DNA of 64,000 nt from Diphasiastrum complanatum (taxonomy: Eukaryota > Streptophyta > Lycopodiopsida > Lycopodiales > Lycopodiaceae), in assembly GCA_029204225.1 (NCBI GenBank), contig CM055105.1:9953744-10017743 (forward strand), in the 5' to 3' direction. The translations under genes were made by a program, and so were the position numbers. Below, in pieces: positions 33,656 to 45,091 of the stretch (its first letter is position 1; each line of letters begins with the position of its first letter). The notes below the pieces were generated by a model. It did not search any database. It was not told the origin of the DNA and saw only the letters and a list, made by a program, of their open reading frames with translations.

Positions 33656-34333
33656 ATTTAGAAAAGCTAGATGGGACACCGTTCGATACACCCATCGATG
33701 GTAGTTGGTTGCACAAGTAATGGCCACCACAATAAGAGAGATCCAGATTGGTGATGACACATTATGAAAAGCTATTATGCTAAACCATCACCACTAGATC
33801 AAGGAAGATCAAGCCAAATCAAGCTAGATCCATCAAGATTCGGCCTGATCTGGCAAGATCGGAAAAATTCATCAGAATCCAAGGAGGATCGAGATCTAGA
33901 TAGGATTAAGATGAAAGCAGATCATCAGATTGACTGATGGATATGTTACCAAGTATCCATCAGAACTTCCAGAGAACTACCGACAATCAGATCAAGCCTG
34001 GGTGAAGCTGATTACTAGTTTACAAAAGTTAAAAATCAAAAAATCTTGAGATCTCGTCAAAAAACACTCTAAAAGAGTACTTTTTCATGATTTTTTGAGA
34101 TCCCCTAAGAGATAACTCTTGAAACTTGGACAGTCACCAGATCTGACCCAGATGCATCCATGAAAATTCATGTGAGAGTTCCAGATGGAGGAATCACCAT
34201 TTTTTAGTTTGTGTGAGGGTTCTCAGATGTTGAATTTTTAGAATGCTTGTAGAGCATCAAGATCATCTTATCAACCCTCACAAGGTACCTAAATGGAATC
34301 AGAGCAGTAAAATTAGCCTGTCTACATAGTCTG
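33656..34333 (+). other. Gypsy G6 end of pol and spacer
   Basis: The final pol codons end near 33720, followed by an AGATC-rich tract (33795-33905) and a spacer homologous to G2 12840-13240, including the matching block near 34040-34170. No gene. Cut at about 34333 by the truncated 5' LTR of copia C. Confidence 0.7.
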
Positions 34334-34512
34334 AGACATTTATGATGCTTTGTCTTGTGTTTTGTTGACAGATCTTGCTTGTAATACAATAATATTGCTT
34401 GTATGATCAGCTTTCCTATTGACAACCAATGCTAGTCTGATCTTTATGGTGCCATTGTGCTTAGGAGATCAAAAATACATATGTAGGGCATCCCACACGT
34501 GTGAATTCATCA
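34334..34512 (+). repeat. 5' LTR of copia C (last 179 bp)
   Basis: GAGACATTTATGATGC onward repeats 45526-45621; the remaining 79 bases to TTCATCA are only present here. CACACGTGTG at 34494-34503, close to the LTR end. PBS TGGTATCAGAGCC follows at 34513. Confidence 0.82.
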
Positions 34513-35268
34513 TGGTATCAGAGCCTACCTGAGTTTTACAAGCAAATCTAATCAAAAAGTTTGCAGATCTAATCAGATTTCAAACTAGGAATTGTCTAGA
34601 TTCTACCTTCTAGCTAATTTGCAGTTTTCTTGTGATTCTGAACTATAAACCACATTGAATGGGCCAAATCAGGTATTGTACGGAATTTCAGGTGCTGGCA
34701 CATGTGAAATCCACCCATTTTGAGATTGGTGGTTCTCTCTCACCTCAGATCCAAATTTCAAGCAAATTAGCCCACTAGAAAGGTAGAAATGTGTAGAATT
34801 TGATGCAATTTGAATCATGACAGTTGGATAAGCCAATCAGAAGTTATAAGCTTTTGAAGAGTCGTAGGTAGGGTGCCTAGACCTGTGGAAAATCGGGTGT
34901 ACATGTCATTTATTGCTTGAATGATCATAAAAATCATCCAGAAGCTACATAATCTCATCTATATGTGATTTAGACAAAACTTATAGGTTCTAGGCAAATT
35001 GTTTCATACAAATAGATTGTATTTGATTCAATTTGACATTCTTGGAATATTTCACATGTGTGAAATTCAGAGAGCCATAACTTTTGCCATACTTCATCTT
35101 TTTTGATGATTCAAATCTTGTTCTAGAGAGATTGTCAAGCTAGTGAGATCTATCTCACAATTTTTTGCTAAGTCTTACATAGGATTTGGTTCTATACCCT
35201 TGATTGGTTCCTATAGTGAGAAGATAAGCAATTCTTTCATCCATCTTTTTTTATTTCCATCATTCTTT
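34513..35268 (+). other. Copia C PBS and leader
   Basis: PBS TGGTATCAGAGC at 34513-34524, complementary to initiator tRNA-Met. The leader has no supported coding region; it contains TACGGAATTTC and ACATGTG words that are also found in the leader of copia F. Confidence 0.8.
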
Positions 35269-37018
35269 ATGACTTCAATGGCTGTCTTTCTATTAGAAGC
35301 AAGTGAAAGATTGTCAACCTCCAGCTCAATTTGGAAGGTTAGAATGGAATATGTCTTAATACTACGAGATGTGATGGATATTGTACTTGTCATTGAAGAA
35401 GAACCACAAATTCCTCAAGAAATTCCAAAGTACAAAAGGAGAGCTAGGATGGCTCTGCATTATATTAAGATGAATGTCTCAAATGACATCTTAAGAGAAA
35501 TTGATGCTTGTACTAATGCCAAAGATGCTTGGGATACCCTCAAGGCTATCTATGAGGCAAAAAATACTTCTAGACTTCTAACACTAAGAAACCAAATTTT
35601 TCAAAGTGTACAGAGAAGTGATGAATGTGCTTCATCTTATGTAATGAGAGTTAAAGACCTCCATAGAGAATTGTCATGCATAGGAGACTTCATCAACCAG
35701 AATGAACTTGCTCAAGTCATACTTAATTGGTAAAGGAGGAATGTGACAACCTTGTTCAGAGTTATGCCATTAAGGAGGAGCTACCAAGTTTGGAAGCACT
35801 CCAAAGTGTGCTCATTTCTGAAGAATCAAGACAAGAGTATAAACTCTTGAAAATGGAGAGACTGTCTCTCAACATTGATGGTAAAGCTCTCTTTACCAAA
35901 GACAAGCACAAGACAAGAAGTAAGAATCAACACCAATCCTCTTCAAGCAAGAACAATCTTATTTCCAAGGAGAAAGGAGATGAGGATGAGTCCTCTCAAG
36001 CTTCCACATGCAAGAAGAAGAAGAAGAAAAACATCAAGTGTTTCTTTTGTGGCAAGAAGGGGCATTATGCTACTAATTGCTTCAAGAAGAAGAGTCAATT
36101 CAAGCAAGCCAACATTTCTAATGAAGAGTAGGAAGATGATCATGCAAGTGATGGAGATGGATCTCTTATGGTCTCGAGTTTTTCTTCATCACCTTTCAAG
36201 AAGGATGGTTCGTGGTATATCGACAGTGGAGCTTCCTCACATATGTGTAGCTCCAAGTATTCTTTTTCATCCATGTCACCTTGTGAAGGAGCCAAGAAGT
36301 CCATCTACATAGCAAATGATCATGAGTGTGCTATTGAAGGCATAGGGACCATTCCCTTAAAGCTTTCTTCATCAAAAGTTCTTTCTCTGTCTAATGTGCT
36401 TTTTGTTCCCAAGTTAACAAAAAATCTTATTGGTGTTGGGCAATTGTTTGATAGTGGACTAGATGTGAATTTCAATGTTGATACATGTACAATCAAGAAG
36501 CATGATGAGAACCTTGCATTTGGGTCTAGATATGGTGGAATCTACAAGCTTGATCCCAAAGAGTATGCTAACTCTTGTGATAGTGCTTTTGCTACTCATA
36601 TGTCTTTGGAGGAACTATGGCATAGAACGTTGGGACATCCTAACTATAGCTCTATGGTGTCCATGGTCAAGAAAACCAAAGCTATTGGCTTGCCTAATCT
36701 TATCTCCAAGAATTTCAAGCCATGTGAGGCTTGTGCCATATCTAAGTCTCATAAGAAGCCTTTTTCAAAGTCATCTATCAAGACTACACATCCATTGGAG
36801 CTCATACACTCGGATGTGCACTTATCATCTTCAAAGAACAAGGGTGGTGCTACTTGCTTTGTAACTTTCATTGATGATTTCACTAGATTTACTTGGGTAT
36901 ATCTTATAGCTTCAAAATCTATGGTGTTTGACTATTTCCTAAAGTTCAAAGCTCTAGTTGAAAAGCAATTTTCTTACAAAATCAAGATTCTTAGAAGTGA
37001 TGGAGATGGTGAGTACAA
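35269..37018 (+). pseudogene. Copia C gag-protease-integrase, 5' part
   Basis: The ATG at 35269 opens gag (FLLEASERLS, IWKVRMEYV, MALHYIKMNVSNDILREI), ending in a frame change at 35733. Frame 35727-36131 carries the rest of gag and the zinc knuckle CFFCGKKGHYATNC. Frame 36168 onward has protease WYIDSGASSHM, the HHCC zone (LWHRTLGHPN, CEACAISK) and integrase HSDVH. The second catalytic site reads RSDGDGEYN, with NGG changed to GDG, and copia B interrupts directly after it. At least two frame breaks. Confidence 0.9.
37014..37018 (+). repeat. Left target-site duplication of copia B (TACAA)
   Basis: TACAA here and at 42880-42884 flank copia B exactly. Confidence 0.95.
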
Positions 37019-37671
37019 TGTGAAAAATTGTCAACTAGTAGTATTTTCCTAACTTGAGATTTTGTAGGCCTATGGCCAAATAAAAGTTAGAGATAGGTTC
37101 ATACATGTATGTAGAGGCCCAAAGTATGTGTACACTACTTTTGAGGTCACATTAATTAGAGGAGGTCGAGTGTGGAGCTCTTCTATTGGCTCATAATTTG
37201 GTGCATTCCTATTTGACCAAATTTCTAGGTATATGGGTGAATCCTATTGGACCCCAATTTTAGCCTATCATAAGACAAGTGGCCAAGAGGCACTATGGCT
37301 GCTATAAATAGCCATCTCCACGAGTATGTACACATCTCATTTTCATTCTATTGAATGAATGTTATGCTCTTTGAAGGTCCATCTTCTTCTCTCTCACTTT
37401 TTTGTTCATATCTTGCATTCTAGCCACTAGAATTGTGATTTCTTTGTTGCTATGGCTTCACACGTGTGAAATGCAGGTTGTAGGCTCTGAAGTACGGACA
37501 GGGACAGCAAGTTTCTGTTTGTGGAAGCTTATGATCAGATTTTGATGTTTAGTTGATGTTTAGTATGCTTAACATCACAATTTCTATCATTTTTTCAATC
37601 TAGATGTGCATAACTTCCATGGCCAAGATCTTTATGAAACTTTAGCATCTTTTGGATCTGAGTTTTTCACA
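37019..37671 (+). repeat. 5' LTR of copia B (653 bp)
   Basis: TGTGAAAAATTG to GTTTTTCACA. TATAAATA at 37303-37310; CACACGTGTG at 37459-37468, about 150 bases downstream of the TATA box and therefore within the transcribed part. A short palindromic ATACATGTAT lies near 37102-37111. Confidence 0.97.
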
Positions 37672-38280
37672 TGGTATCAGAGCATTAGGCGGCCAAATGT
37701 GCAGGTTTTGCCAGATTTAGAAGAGATTTGTGGGCGAGTTTGCTTTTGTAGCATTCCAATCAAGTTTCTAGCTAAAAATCTTGTTGATTTATGTGTAGAA
37801 ATTGGATCTTTGTGATCAAAACATCATTTGTATGCATTTCAATTGAAGTAGGGCGAATTCCCTCTGTACTTATCAGAATAAGGAGACAAAAATTGTTTTG
37901 GAAAGAGGGAGATGCAAGATCCAACAAGATCCTATTAGTTTTCCATTCTAGCATATAGTTTTTTGATTCAATTTCTTGCTTCTTCATGTCAAAAACTTCA
38001 AAATTGATGTAACCCTCTGATTTTCAGTTTGCTGAATGATTCAAGAGTGTATTTCAATCTTAGGAGTGAGGGAAAAGCAAGTATATTGAGGTTTGGTCTT
38101 GGTTTGATCAAGAAATCATAAAACTAGTGGCTAAAATTAAGGAAAAAGTGAGGAAAAGAGAGAAAAAGTAAGGTTTTAGGTTCCAAATCTTTGTGATTTC
38201 TTCTTGTGTTTCATTTGTTGATTCAAGAGAGTGCTTAGTGCATTGGAACAGGTCAAAGATCAGAGATCAATCATTGCAAC
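37672..38280 (+). other. Copia B PBS and leader
   Basis: TGGTATCAGAGC directly after the LTR pairs with initiator tRNA-Met. The 600-base leader has no supported ORF and ends at the gag ATG. Confidence 0.92.
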
Positions 38281-41200
38281 ATGGCTACAAATGGAGGCTA
38301 CATGTTGGAAAGCAATGATAGGCTTACCTCCCTCAACTATTCTACTTGGAAAGTAAGGATGGAGTCTTTGCTTGAGATGAATGAGTTGATGGATATTGTT
38401 GTAGGTGTGGAGGAGAGACCTTTGGCACCTCAAGAACAATTGAGGTATGACAAGAGGGCAAAGAAAGCCCTTCACATGATCAAGATGAATGTGACAAATG
38501 AGCTTATCAAAGAGGTTGGTAAGTGCACATCATCTAGTGAAGCTTGGGAAGCCTTGAAGAAGGTTTATGAATCCAAGTCTACTTCTAGAGTGTTGACTTT
38601 AAGAAGGCAAATCTTTTCTTGTATGCAAAAGAAGAGTGAGAATGGACATGCTTTTGTTTTGAGAGTTAAAGCATTGAATGATGAGTTAGCATGCATTAAT
38701 GATGGCATAAATAATGAGGAGCTTGTTCAAGTGATTCTCAATGGCTTGTTGGATGATCATGCTAATCTTGTTCAAAGTTATGCTATCCAAAAATGTTTAC
38801 CAAGTGTTGGAGACTTGCAAGAGGTCTTGTTGGCTGAAGAATTCAGGTTGCAAGCAAGAGTGGGAGCATCTTCTACATCTCAAGGAGGAGAAGAGGAGGC
38901 AATGTTCTCTAAAGGCAAGTTCAAGGGCAAAGGTAAAAGCAATTGGTCTAAAGGGCAAGACCAAGGTGAGCACTCTACTTTTGGCAAAAAGAAGGATAGA
39001 TCTAAGCTAAAATGTTTCTATTGTGGAGTCAAAGGGCATTTTGCTAGTGATTGTTTTAAGAAAAAGAGGGATCAAGGGGAAAAGCAAACCAATCTAACTA
39101 TTGATGAGGGTGGGGATGAGCTTCTTTCAAATGATGCTTTTGTTATGTCATCTTGCTTGTTGGCTAATCATGGAGACATTGATCCTTGGTGGATTGATAG
39201 TGGAGCCACTTCTCATATGACATATCATAAAGAGTATTTTTCATCTTTAATGGCATTTGATGGTGATAGGAAGGTAATCTATACCGCAAATGATGGTGAG
39301 TGTACAATCAAGGGGATTGGCACAATTCCTATTTCACTTTCTACAAATAGGAATATAGAATTGAAAGATGTTTTGCTCATTCCATCCATTACCAAGAACT
39401 TACTTAGTGTAAGCCAAATGCTTGACAAAGGATTCAAAGTTGAGTTTGATGGTGATGCTTGCTTGATCAAAAAGGGGTGTAGTATCATTGCAAAAGGGAA
39501 AAGGCAAGGGAAATTGTTCAAGCTTGATGCATGTGTTGTTGCTAACCAAGTTGGATGCATGGCAAATGAACAAATGTCAATTCAAGAGGTATGGCATAAA
39601 AGGATGGGACATCTCAACTACAAGGCCTTGGAGGTAATAGCCAAAAAGGAGGTAGTAAGGGGACTTCCCAAGTCTCTTACTTGCTTGAATCATGTTTGTG
39701 AAGAATGTGCTTTGTCTAAATCACATAGATTGCCATATACTAGATCTATATCTAGATCTAAGATGCCTTTTTCTCTCTTGCATTCGGATATTCATGGTGT
39801 TACTACAATTAGCAATGGAGGTGCTAAGATGTATGTAACTTTCATTGATGATTTTAGTAGATTTTGTTGGGTTTATCTACTAAAGAGCAAGGATGAGATG
39901 TTTGATGTGTTTGTCAAGTTCAAAGTTGCTATTGAGACTCAATTTACAACCAAAATCAAATGCTTGAGGAGCGACAATGGTGGTGAATACATTTCTAACA
40001 AATTCAAAGCCTTTTGCGATGAGCATGGGATCAAGAGGGAGTACACATGTCCAAGAACACCACAACAAAATGGAGTGGCCGAGAGGAAGAATAGAACCTT
40101 GTGTGAGAGTGCAAAGGCAATGAGATTGAATGCTAATCTTCCTAAACCTTTTTGGAGTGATGCTTTGTTGTGTGCAAATTTCCTATGCAATAGATGGCCA
40201 AGTGTTGTATTGGAAGGAAAAACCCCTTTTGAAGCTTTGTTTGGTACGAAGCCTAATGTCAAGTTTCTAAGAACTTTTGGATGCATTTGCTACTTCAACA
40301 TTACTCTTGATGATAGAACTAAGGAGGATCCATCTTCAAGAAAGGGCATTTTTGTTGGTTATAGTGAAGTAAGCAAAGCATATAGGATTTATGTTCCTTC
40401 AATCAAGAAAGTGTTCACAAGTAGGGATGTCATTTTTGATGAAGGTAACATTCCAAAAGTTGTTTCAAGTGATGATGGTGTTGTTGCAACTAATGTGCTT
40501 GATGACAATGGAGTTGATGACACATTGGATGTGGATGTTGAAGAAGCCTCTTCAAGTCAAATTCCAAGGAGAACTCCAAGGCATAAAGTGAAACCCTCAA
40601 GGCTCACTTATGATGGCAAAGGTAAGCAAGTGGTGGATGGATCCAACTATGCTTTCCTAACTTCTTTTGATGTACCTTCATGTGTAGATGAAGCAAGGCA
40701 AGAAGAGGAATGGATCCAAGCAATGGATCTTGAGTTTGAAGCACTTATGAAGAACAACACATGGAGATTGGTGGAGCTTCCAAAGGGCAAAAGTGCAATT
40801 GGATGCAAATGGATCTTCAAGGTAAAGACAAATCAAGATGGATCTATCAACAAGTTGAAGGCAAGGTTGGTGGCTAAAGGTTATGCTCAAGATCATGGCA
40901 TTGACTATGAGGAAACCTTTGCACCCGTGGCAAAGATGGTGAGCATAAGAGTAATCATTTCCCTTGCAACTCTTTATGGATGGGATCTTTGGCAATTAGA
41001 CATTTCTAATGCTTTCTTGAATGGTGATCTTGAAGAGGAAGTCTACATGGAGCAACCCGAGAGCTATGTTTCTCATAGCAAGCCTAATCATGTGTGTTTT
41101 CTACAAAAAAGTTTGTATGGTCTTAAGCAAGCACCAAGGAGTTGGTATGCTAGGCTTAACTCTTTTCTACTTTCTCAAAACTTCACTATGAGTGAGTATG

Positions 41201-42231
41201 ATCATTCACTTTACTTTAGAATTAGTGCTAATGATGTTACAATCCTTCTAATTTATGTGGATGACATTATTTTAAGTGGAGGGAACAAGGAAGATATAGA
41301 AGATATCAAGAAAGCACTAAAAAAGGAATTTGAAGTGCATGATCTTGGTCTTTTGAGCTATATCTTAGGAATAGAAGTAATTAGAACTTCTCAAATCACT
41401 TTTATTTCACAAGAGAAGTATGCTATTTCTATTCTCAATAGATTTCATATGGTAGATGCAAATCCTATTGATACACCTATGGAATCACATGTAAAGCTAA
41501 CTATAAGAGGTAATGAAAGATCCTTCGAGGACATTACTCTCTATAGGAAGCTAATAGGTTCTCTTATATATCTAACCATCACAAGACCTGATTTATCTTA
41601 TTGTGTTGGTAGATTAAGCCAATTCATGCAAGATCCTAGCATAGAACATTGGAAACTAGGAAAGAGGATCTTGAGATACATCTCGGGAACAAAAGATTTT
41701 GGCATTGTTTATAGAGGCTCATCACCTAACTTATTTGGTTTTTCAGATTCAGATTTTGCAGGAGACCTTATGGATAGAAAATCCATAAATGCACATGCTA
41801 TTTTCATAGGTGATGGAGCTATCTCATGGATGTCGAAGAAACAAGCAACTATATCACTTTCTTCTAGTGAGGCCGAGTACAAAGCTTTGACATCATGCAC
41901 AAAGGAGATGGTGTGGATCAAGAGGATGATTATGGAGCTTCATTTGCTGGATTTTTCAGAGAGTCCAATCATCTTTTGTGACAACCTTTCAGCCCAAAGT
42001 CTAGCAAGCAATCCGGTTTTCCATGCAAGGAGCAAACATATCGAGGTGGCTTACCATTTTGTGAGAGAACAAGTGTTGGCAAAAGAGATCAAGCTTGAAC
42101 ATGTCCCATCAAAGGAATGTGTGGCTGATATCTTTACCAAAGCATTGGGAAAGGACTTATTTTTCAAGCATAGAACAAGTCTTGGTGTACTTTCTAAATC
42201 TATGCTAAAACTAGTTGAAGAGGGAGTGTGA
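38281..42231 (+). CDS. Copia B gag-pol polyprotein (1316 aa, intact)
   Basis: Single open frame encoding the full Ty1/copia set. Gag with UBN2-like domain (about residues 20-200), zinc knuckle C245-x2-C-x4-H-x4-C258, protease WIDSGAT with Asp306, HHCC zone (H439, H444, C473, C476), integrase D503, D565 and E601 with exactly 35 residues between the last two, RT with Asp907 (QLDISN) and YVDD at 992-995, and RNase H (SDSDFAGD, EAEYKAL, CDNLSAQ) to VEEGV. The ATG is chosen because it begins the conserved gag start and follows the leader. The stop TGA (42229-42231) lies within the first five bases of the 3' LTR. One frame for gag and pol, as usual for plant copia, so no frameshifting signal is needed. 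Tork/TNT1-like lineage is a tentative call. Confidence 0.97.
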   Translation: MATNGGYMLESNDRLTSLNYSTWKVRMESLLEMNELMDIVVGVEERPLAPQEQLRYDKRAKKALHMIKMNVTNELIKEVGKCTSSSEAWEALKKVYESKSTSRVLTLRRQIFSCMQKKSENGHAFVLRVKALNDELACINDGINNEELVQVILNGLLDDHANLVQSYAIQKCLPSVGDLQEVLLAEEFRLQARVGASSTSQGGEEEAMFSKGKFKGKGKSNWSKGQDQGEHSTFGKKKDRSKLKCFYCGVKGHFASDCFKKKRDQGEKQTNLTIDEGGDELLSNDAFVMSSCLLANHGDIDPWWIDSGATSHMTYHKEYFSSLMAFDGDRKVIYTANDGECTIKGIGTIPISLSTNRNIELKDVLLIPSITKNLLSVSQMLDKGFKVEFDGDACLIKKGCSIIAKGKRQGKLFKLDACVVANQVGCMANEQMSIQEVWHKRMGHLNYKALEVIAKKEVVRGLPKSLTCLNHVCEECALSKSHRLPYTRSISRSKMPFSLLHSDIHGVTTISNGGAKMYVTFIDDFSRFCWVYLLKSKDEMFDVFVKFKVAIETQFTTKIKCLRSDNGGEYISNKFKAFCDEHGIKREYTCPRTPQQNGVAERKNRTLCESAKAMRLNANLPKPFWSDALLCANFLCNRWPSVVLEGKTPFEALFGTKPNVKFLRTFGCICYFNITLDDRTKEDPSSRKGIFVGYSEVSKAYRIYVPSIKKVFTSRDVIFDEGNIPKVVSSDDGVVATNVLDDNGVDDTLDVDVEEASSSQIPRRTPRHKVKPSRLTYDGKGKQVVDGSNYAFLTSFDVPSCVDEARQEEEWIQAMDLEFEALMKNNTWRLVELPKGKSAIGCKWIFKVKTNQDGSINKLKARLVAKGYAQDHGIDYEETFAPVAKMVSIRVIISLATLYGWDLWQLDISNAFLNGDLEEEVYMEQPESYVSHSKPNHVCFLQKSLYGLKQAPRSWYARLNSFLLSQNFTMSEYDHSLYFRISANDVTILLIYVDDIILSGGNKEDIEDIKKALKKEFEVHDLGLLSYILGIEVIRTSQITFISQEKYAISILNRFHMVDANPIDTPMESHVKLTIRGNERSFEDITLYRKLIGSLIYLTITRPDLSYCVGRLSQFMQDPSIEHWKLGKRILRYISGTKDFGIVYRGSSPNLFGFSDSDFAGDLMDRKSINAHAIFIGDGAISWMSKKQATISLSSSEAEYKALTSCTKEMVWIKRMIMELHLLDFSESPIIFCDNLSAQSLASNPVFHARSKHIEVAYHFVREQVLAKEIKLEHVPSKECVADIFTKALGKDLFFKHRTSLGVLSKSMLKLVEEGV
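42217..42226 (+). promoter_or_regulatory. Copia B polypurine tract
   Basis: GAAGAGGGAG, all purine except the single T-free end, directly before the LTR. It primes plus-strand DNA synthesis and also encodes the last residues of the polyprotein. Confidence 0.85.
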
Positions 42232-42879
42232 AAAATTGTCAACTAGTAGTATTTTCCTAACTTGAGATTTTGTAGGCCTATGGCCAAATAAAAGTTAGAG
42301 ATAGGTTCATACATGTATGTAGAGGCCCAAAGTATGTGTACACTACTTTTGAGGTCACATTAATTAGAGGAGGTCGAGTGTGGAGCTCTTCTATTGGCTC
42401 ATAATTTGGTGCATTCCTATTTGACCAAATTTCTAGGTATATGGGTGAATCCTATTGGACCCCAATTTTAGCCTATCATAAGACAAGTGGCCAAGAGGCA
42501 CTATGGCTGCTATAAATAGCCATCTCCACGAGTATGTACACATCTCATTTTCATTCTATTGAATGAATGTTATGCTCTTTGAAGGTCCATCTTCTTCTCT
42601 CTCACTTTTTTGTTCATATCTTGCATTCTAGCCACTAGAATTGTGATTTCTTTGTTGCTATGGCTTCACACGTGTGAAATGCAGGTTGTAGGCTCTGAAG
42701 TACGGACAGGGACAGCAAGTTTCTGTTTGTGGAAGCTTATGATCAGATTTTGATGTTTAGTTGATGTTTAGTATGCTTAACATCACAATTTCTATCATTT
42801 TTTCAATCTAGATGTGCATAACTTCCATGGCCAAGATCTTTATGAAACTTTAGCATCTTTTGGATCTGAGTTTTTCACA
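42227..42879 (+). repeat. 3' LTR of copia B (653 bp)
   Basis: No difference found from 37019-37671. TATAAATA at 42511-42518, CACACGTGTG at 42667-42676. Confidence 0.97.
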
Positions 42880-45073
42880 TACAATTCCAATAAATTTCAT
42901 GATTATTGTGAGCTTCAAGACATTAAAAGAGAGTTTTCTTGTGCATATACACCATCTCACAATGGGGTCGCTGAAAGAAAGAATAGAACACTGTGTGAAT
43001 GTGCCAAAACCATCAGAATTGAGACATCTTTGCCAAAAGACTTTTGGGGTGAGGCTATCAATTGTTCAAACTATCTTTGCAGTAGACTCCCTCAAGTTGC
43101 ACTTGGAGGAAAGTCACCTATGAAGCACTCTATTTGAAGAAACCTAAGCTTGAACAACTTAGAGTATTTGGATGCATATGCTTTGTCCATATTCCCTTGG
43201 AAACGAGAAAGAAGGATGATCCTTGTGCAAGCAAAGGTGTAATGGTTGGATATTCATCCAAGAAGAAAGCCTATCAAATCTACATGCTCTCTACCTCTAA
43301 AGTGATTGATAGTAGAGACGTAGTTTCTCATGAAGAAGAAAAGTCCAATCTCGGAGGGGCCGAGATCAAGAAACCTCAAAATTTACCACCTATTGTTATT
43401 GAAGACAATCAACATATGGAGGAGTCAAGATTTGAAGATGGAAGTCATCGGATTTTCACTCTAGAAGATCCATGAGGGAGAGATCTGAGCCCAAGAGGCT
43501 CACTTATGATGACAAAGGAAAACAAGTGGATCTTGATTCCACTTATGCTTATTTTGTTTCTCATGAGGAGCCCAAAGATGTTCAAGAAGCCCTCAATACC
43601 AAGGAGTGGTATGAGTCCATGAAGATTGAATATGATGCCTTGGTCACCAACCACACATGGGAGCTAGTGGATCCTCCACCTTGCATGCATATCATTGGAT
43701 GCAGTGGGTGTTCAAGATCAAGTACAATCATGATGGCTCCATCAACAAGTACAAGGCAAGATTATTTGCTAAAGGCTTTGCACAAATATATGGCCTTGAC
43801 TATGAAGAAATATTTGCTCTTGTAGCAAAGATGGTGACAATAAGAATCATGATCTCTCTTGTCTTATTTTTTAGGTGGAAATTGTTTCAACTTGATATCT
43901 CCAACACTTTTTTGAATGGCTATCTTGAGGAGGAGATATACATGGAACAGTCTCAAGGATAAATCTAAGGTGTGTTTGCTATTTAGAAGTCTTTCTATCT
44001 TAAAGCAAGCACCTAGATCATGGTATTCAAGACTCAACAACTTTCTACTTTCATTAGGATTTGTGCTTAGTGACTATGATCCTTCTATGTACTTAAAATT
44101 TGATGGTAGTAATATCGTCATTCTCCTAATCTATGTAGATGACATTATTCTTAGTGGAAGTTGTTTGATGCTAGTTCAAGAAACCAAAGATGCATTAGAA
44201 AAAGAATTTAAAATGCAAGATCTAAGAGAGATCCATTACATTTTGGGCCTTGAGATCGATTTTCATGAAGAGTATGCTTTTATTTGTCAATCTAGATATG
44301 TCTTTTCTATGTTGAGAGAATTCAATATGCAAAGTTGTAAAAGCATAGATACTCCCATGGAGCAACATATAAAAGATCCTATTAAAGGTGATGAAAGATC
44401 ATTTGAGGACATCACACTTTATAGGAGTCTTAGAGGCTCTTTAATTTGGCTTACTATCACTAGACTCGATTTGAGCTATTGTGTGCACAAATTGAGTCAA
44501 TTTATGCAAGATCCCAAGATCCAACATTGGAAGATGGCCAAGAGAGTTCTAAGATATGTATCTTCTACTCAAGATTATGGTTTATTATACAAGAATGAAG
44601 ATTTATCCATTGTTGGCTATTCAGATTTTGATTTTGGAAGTGATAAAATGGATCGGAAGTCCATTAATGCATATACTATCTTTCTTGGAGGCAATCTTAT
44701 GTCTCGGCTTTCAAAGAAGCAAGATACCATATCTCTATCATCTTGTGAGGCCAAGTATAAAGCACTCACTACAACAACTAAAGAGGTGCTTTGGATCAAG
44801 AGGTTAATCATGGAGCTAAAGTGCATCAAAGAGGATGATCTTCCCTTGATCAAATGTGACAACATATCATCACAAGCTCTTGCAAACAATCCTATTTTTC
44901 ATGCAAGAGGCAAGCATATAGAAGTGGCACACCATTTTTTAAGGGAAAAGCTCATTGGCGGTGAAATCAACTTAGAACATGTCGACACATCTTTGTGTAT
45001 TGCTGATCTTCTCACAAAGCCACTTTGCAAAAGTGCCTTCTCAAAGCATAGGTCTAATCTTGGTCTTATCTAG
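42880..45073 (+). pseudogene. Copia C integrase end, RT and RNase H
   Basis: Resumes after the TACAA duplicate with integrase (YTPSHNGVAERKNRTL holds the third catalytic Glu). Frame changes occur near 43135 and 43470, with the linker FGCICFVHIPLETR in between. RT starts at EEPKDVQEALNTKEW, shifts near 43700, has FQLDISNTFLNG and YMEQ, and shifts again near 43960. The last frame, to 45073, carries the RT end with LIYVDDIILSG and RNase H (SRLSKKQDTISLSSC, CDNISSQALANNP, ADLLTKPL). Four breaks; inactive. Confidence 0.9.
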
Positions 45074-45091
45074 ATACATTTCTAGGAGGAG

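Larger units (their letters stand above)
37019..42879 (+). mobile_element. Copia element B, intact and apparently very young
   Basis: Complete 5861-bp element: LTR 37019-37671, PBS, leader, one uninterrupted gag-pol frame, purine tract, LTR 42227-42879, TACAA duplication. Reading the two 653-bp LTRs side by side I found no difference. All catalytic motifs are present. The LTR ends and coding sequence show a cousin of family A. It lies in copia C integrase, so C is older. By its structure it is a good candidate for an autonomous, recently mobile copy. Confidence 0.97.

Noticed and set aside
34513-34525. tRNA-like TGGTATCAGAGC sequences as possible tRNA genes
   Set aside because: They are copia primer-binding sites next to LTR ends; no cloverleaf or A/B boxes around them.
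40678-40995. Antisense ORFs within copia B gag-pol
   Set aside because: Shadows of a strongly conserved coding strand.
37019-42879. Direct repeats 5.2 kb apart as a CRISPR or segmental duplication
   Set aside because: They are the two LTRs of one retrotransposon with TG...CA ends and a 5-base target duplication.
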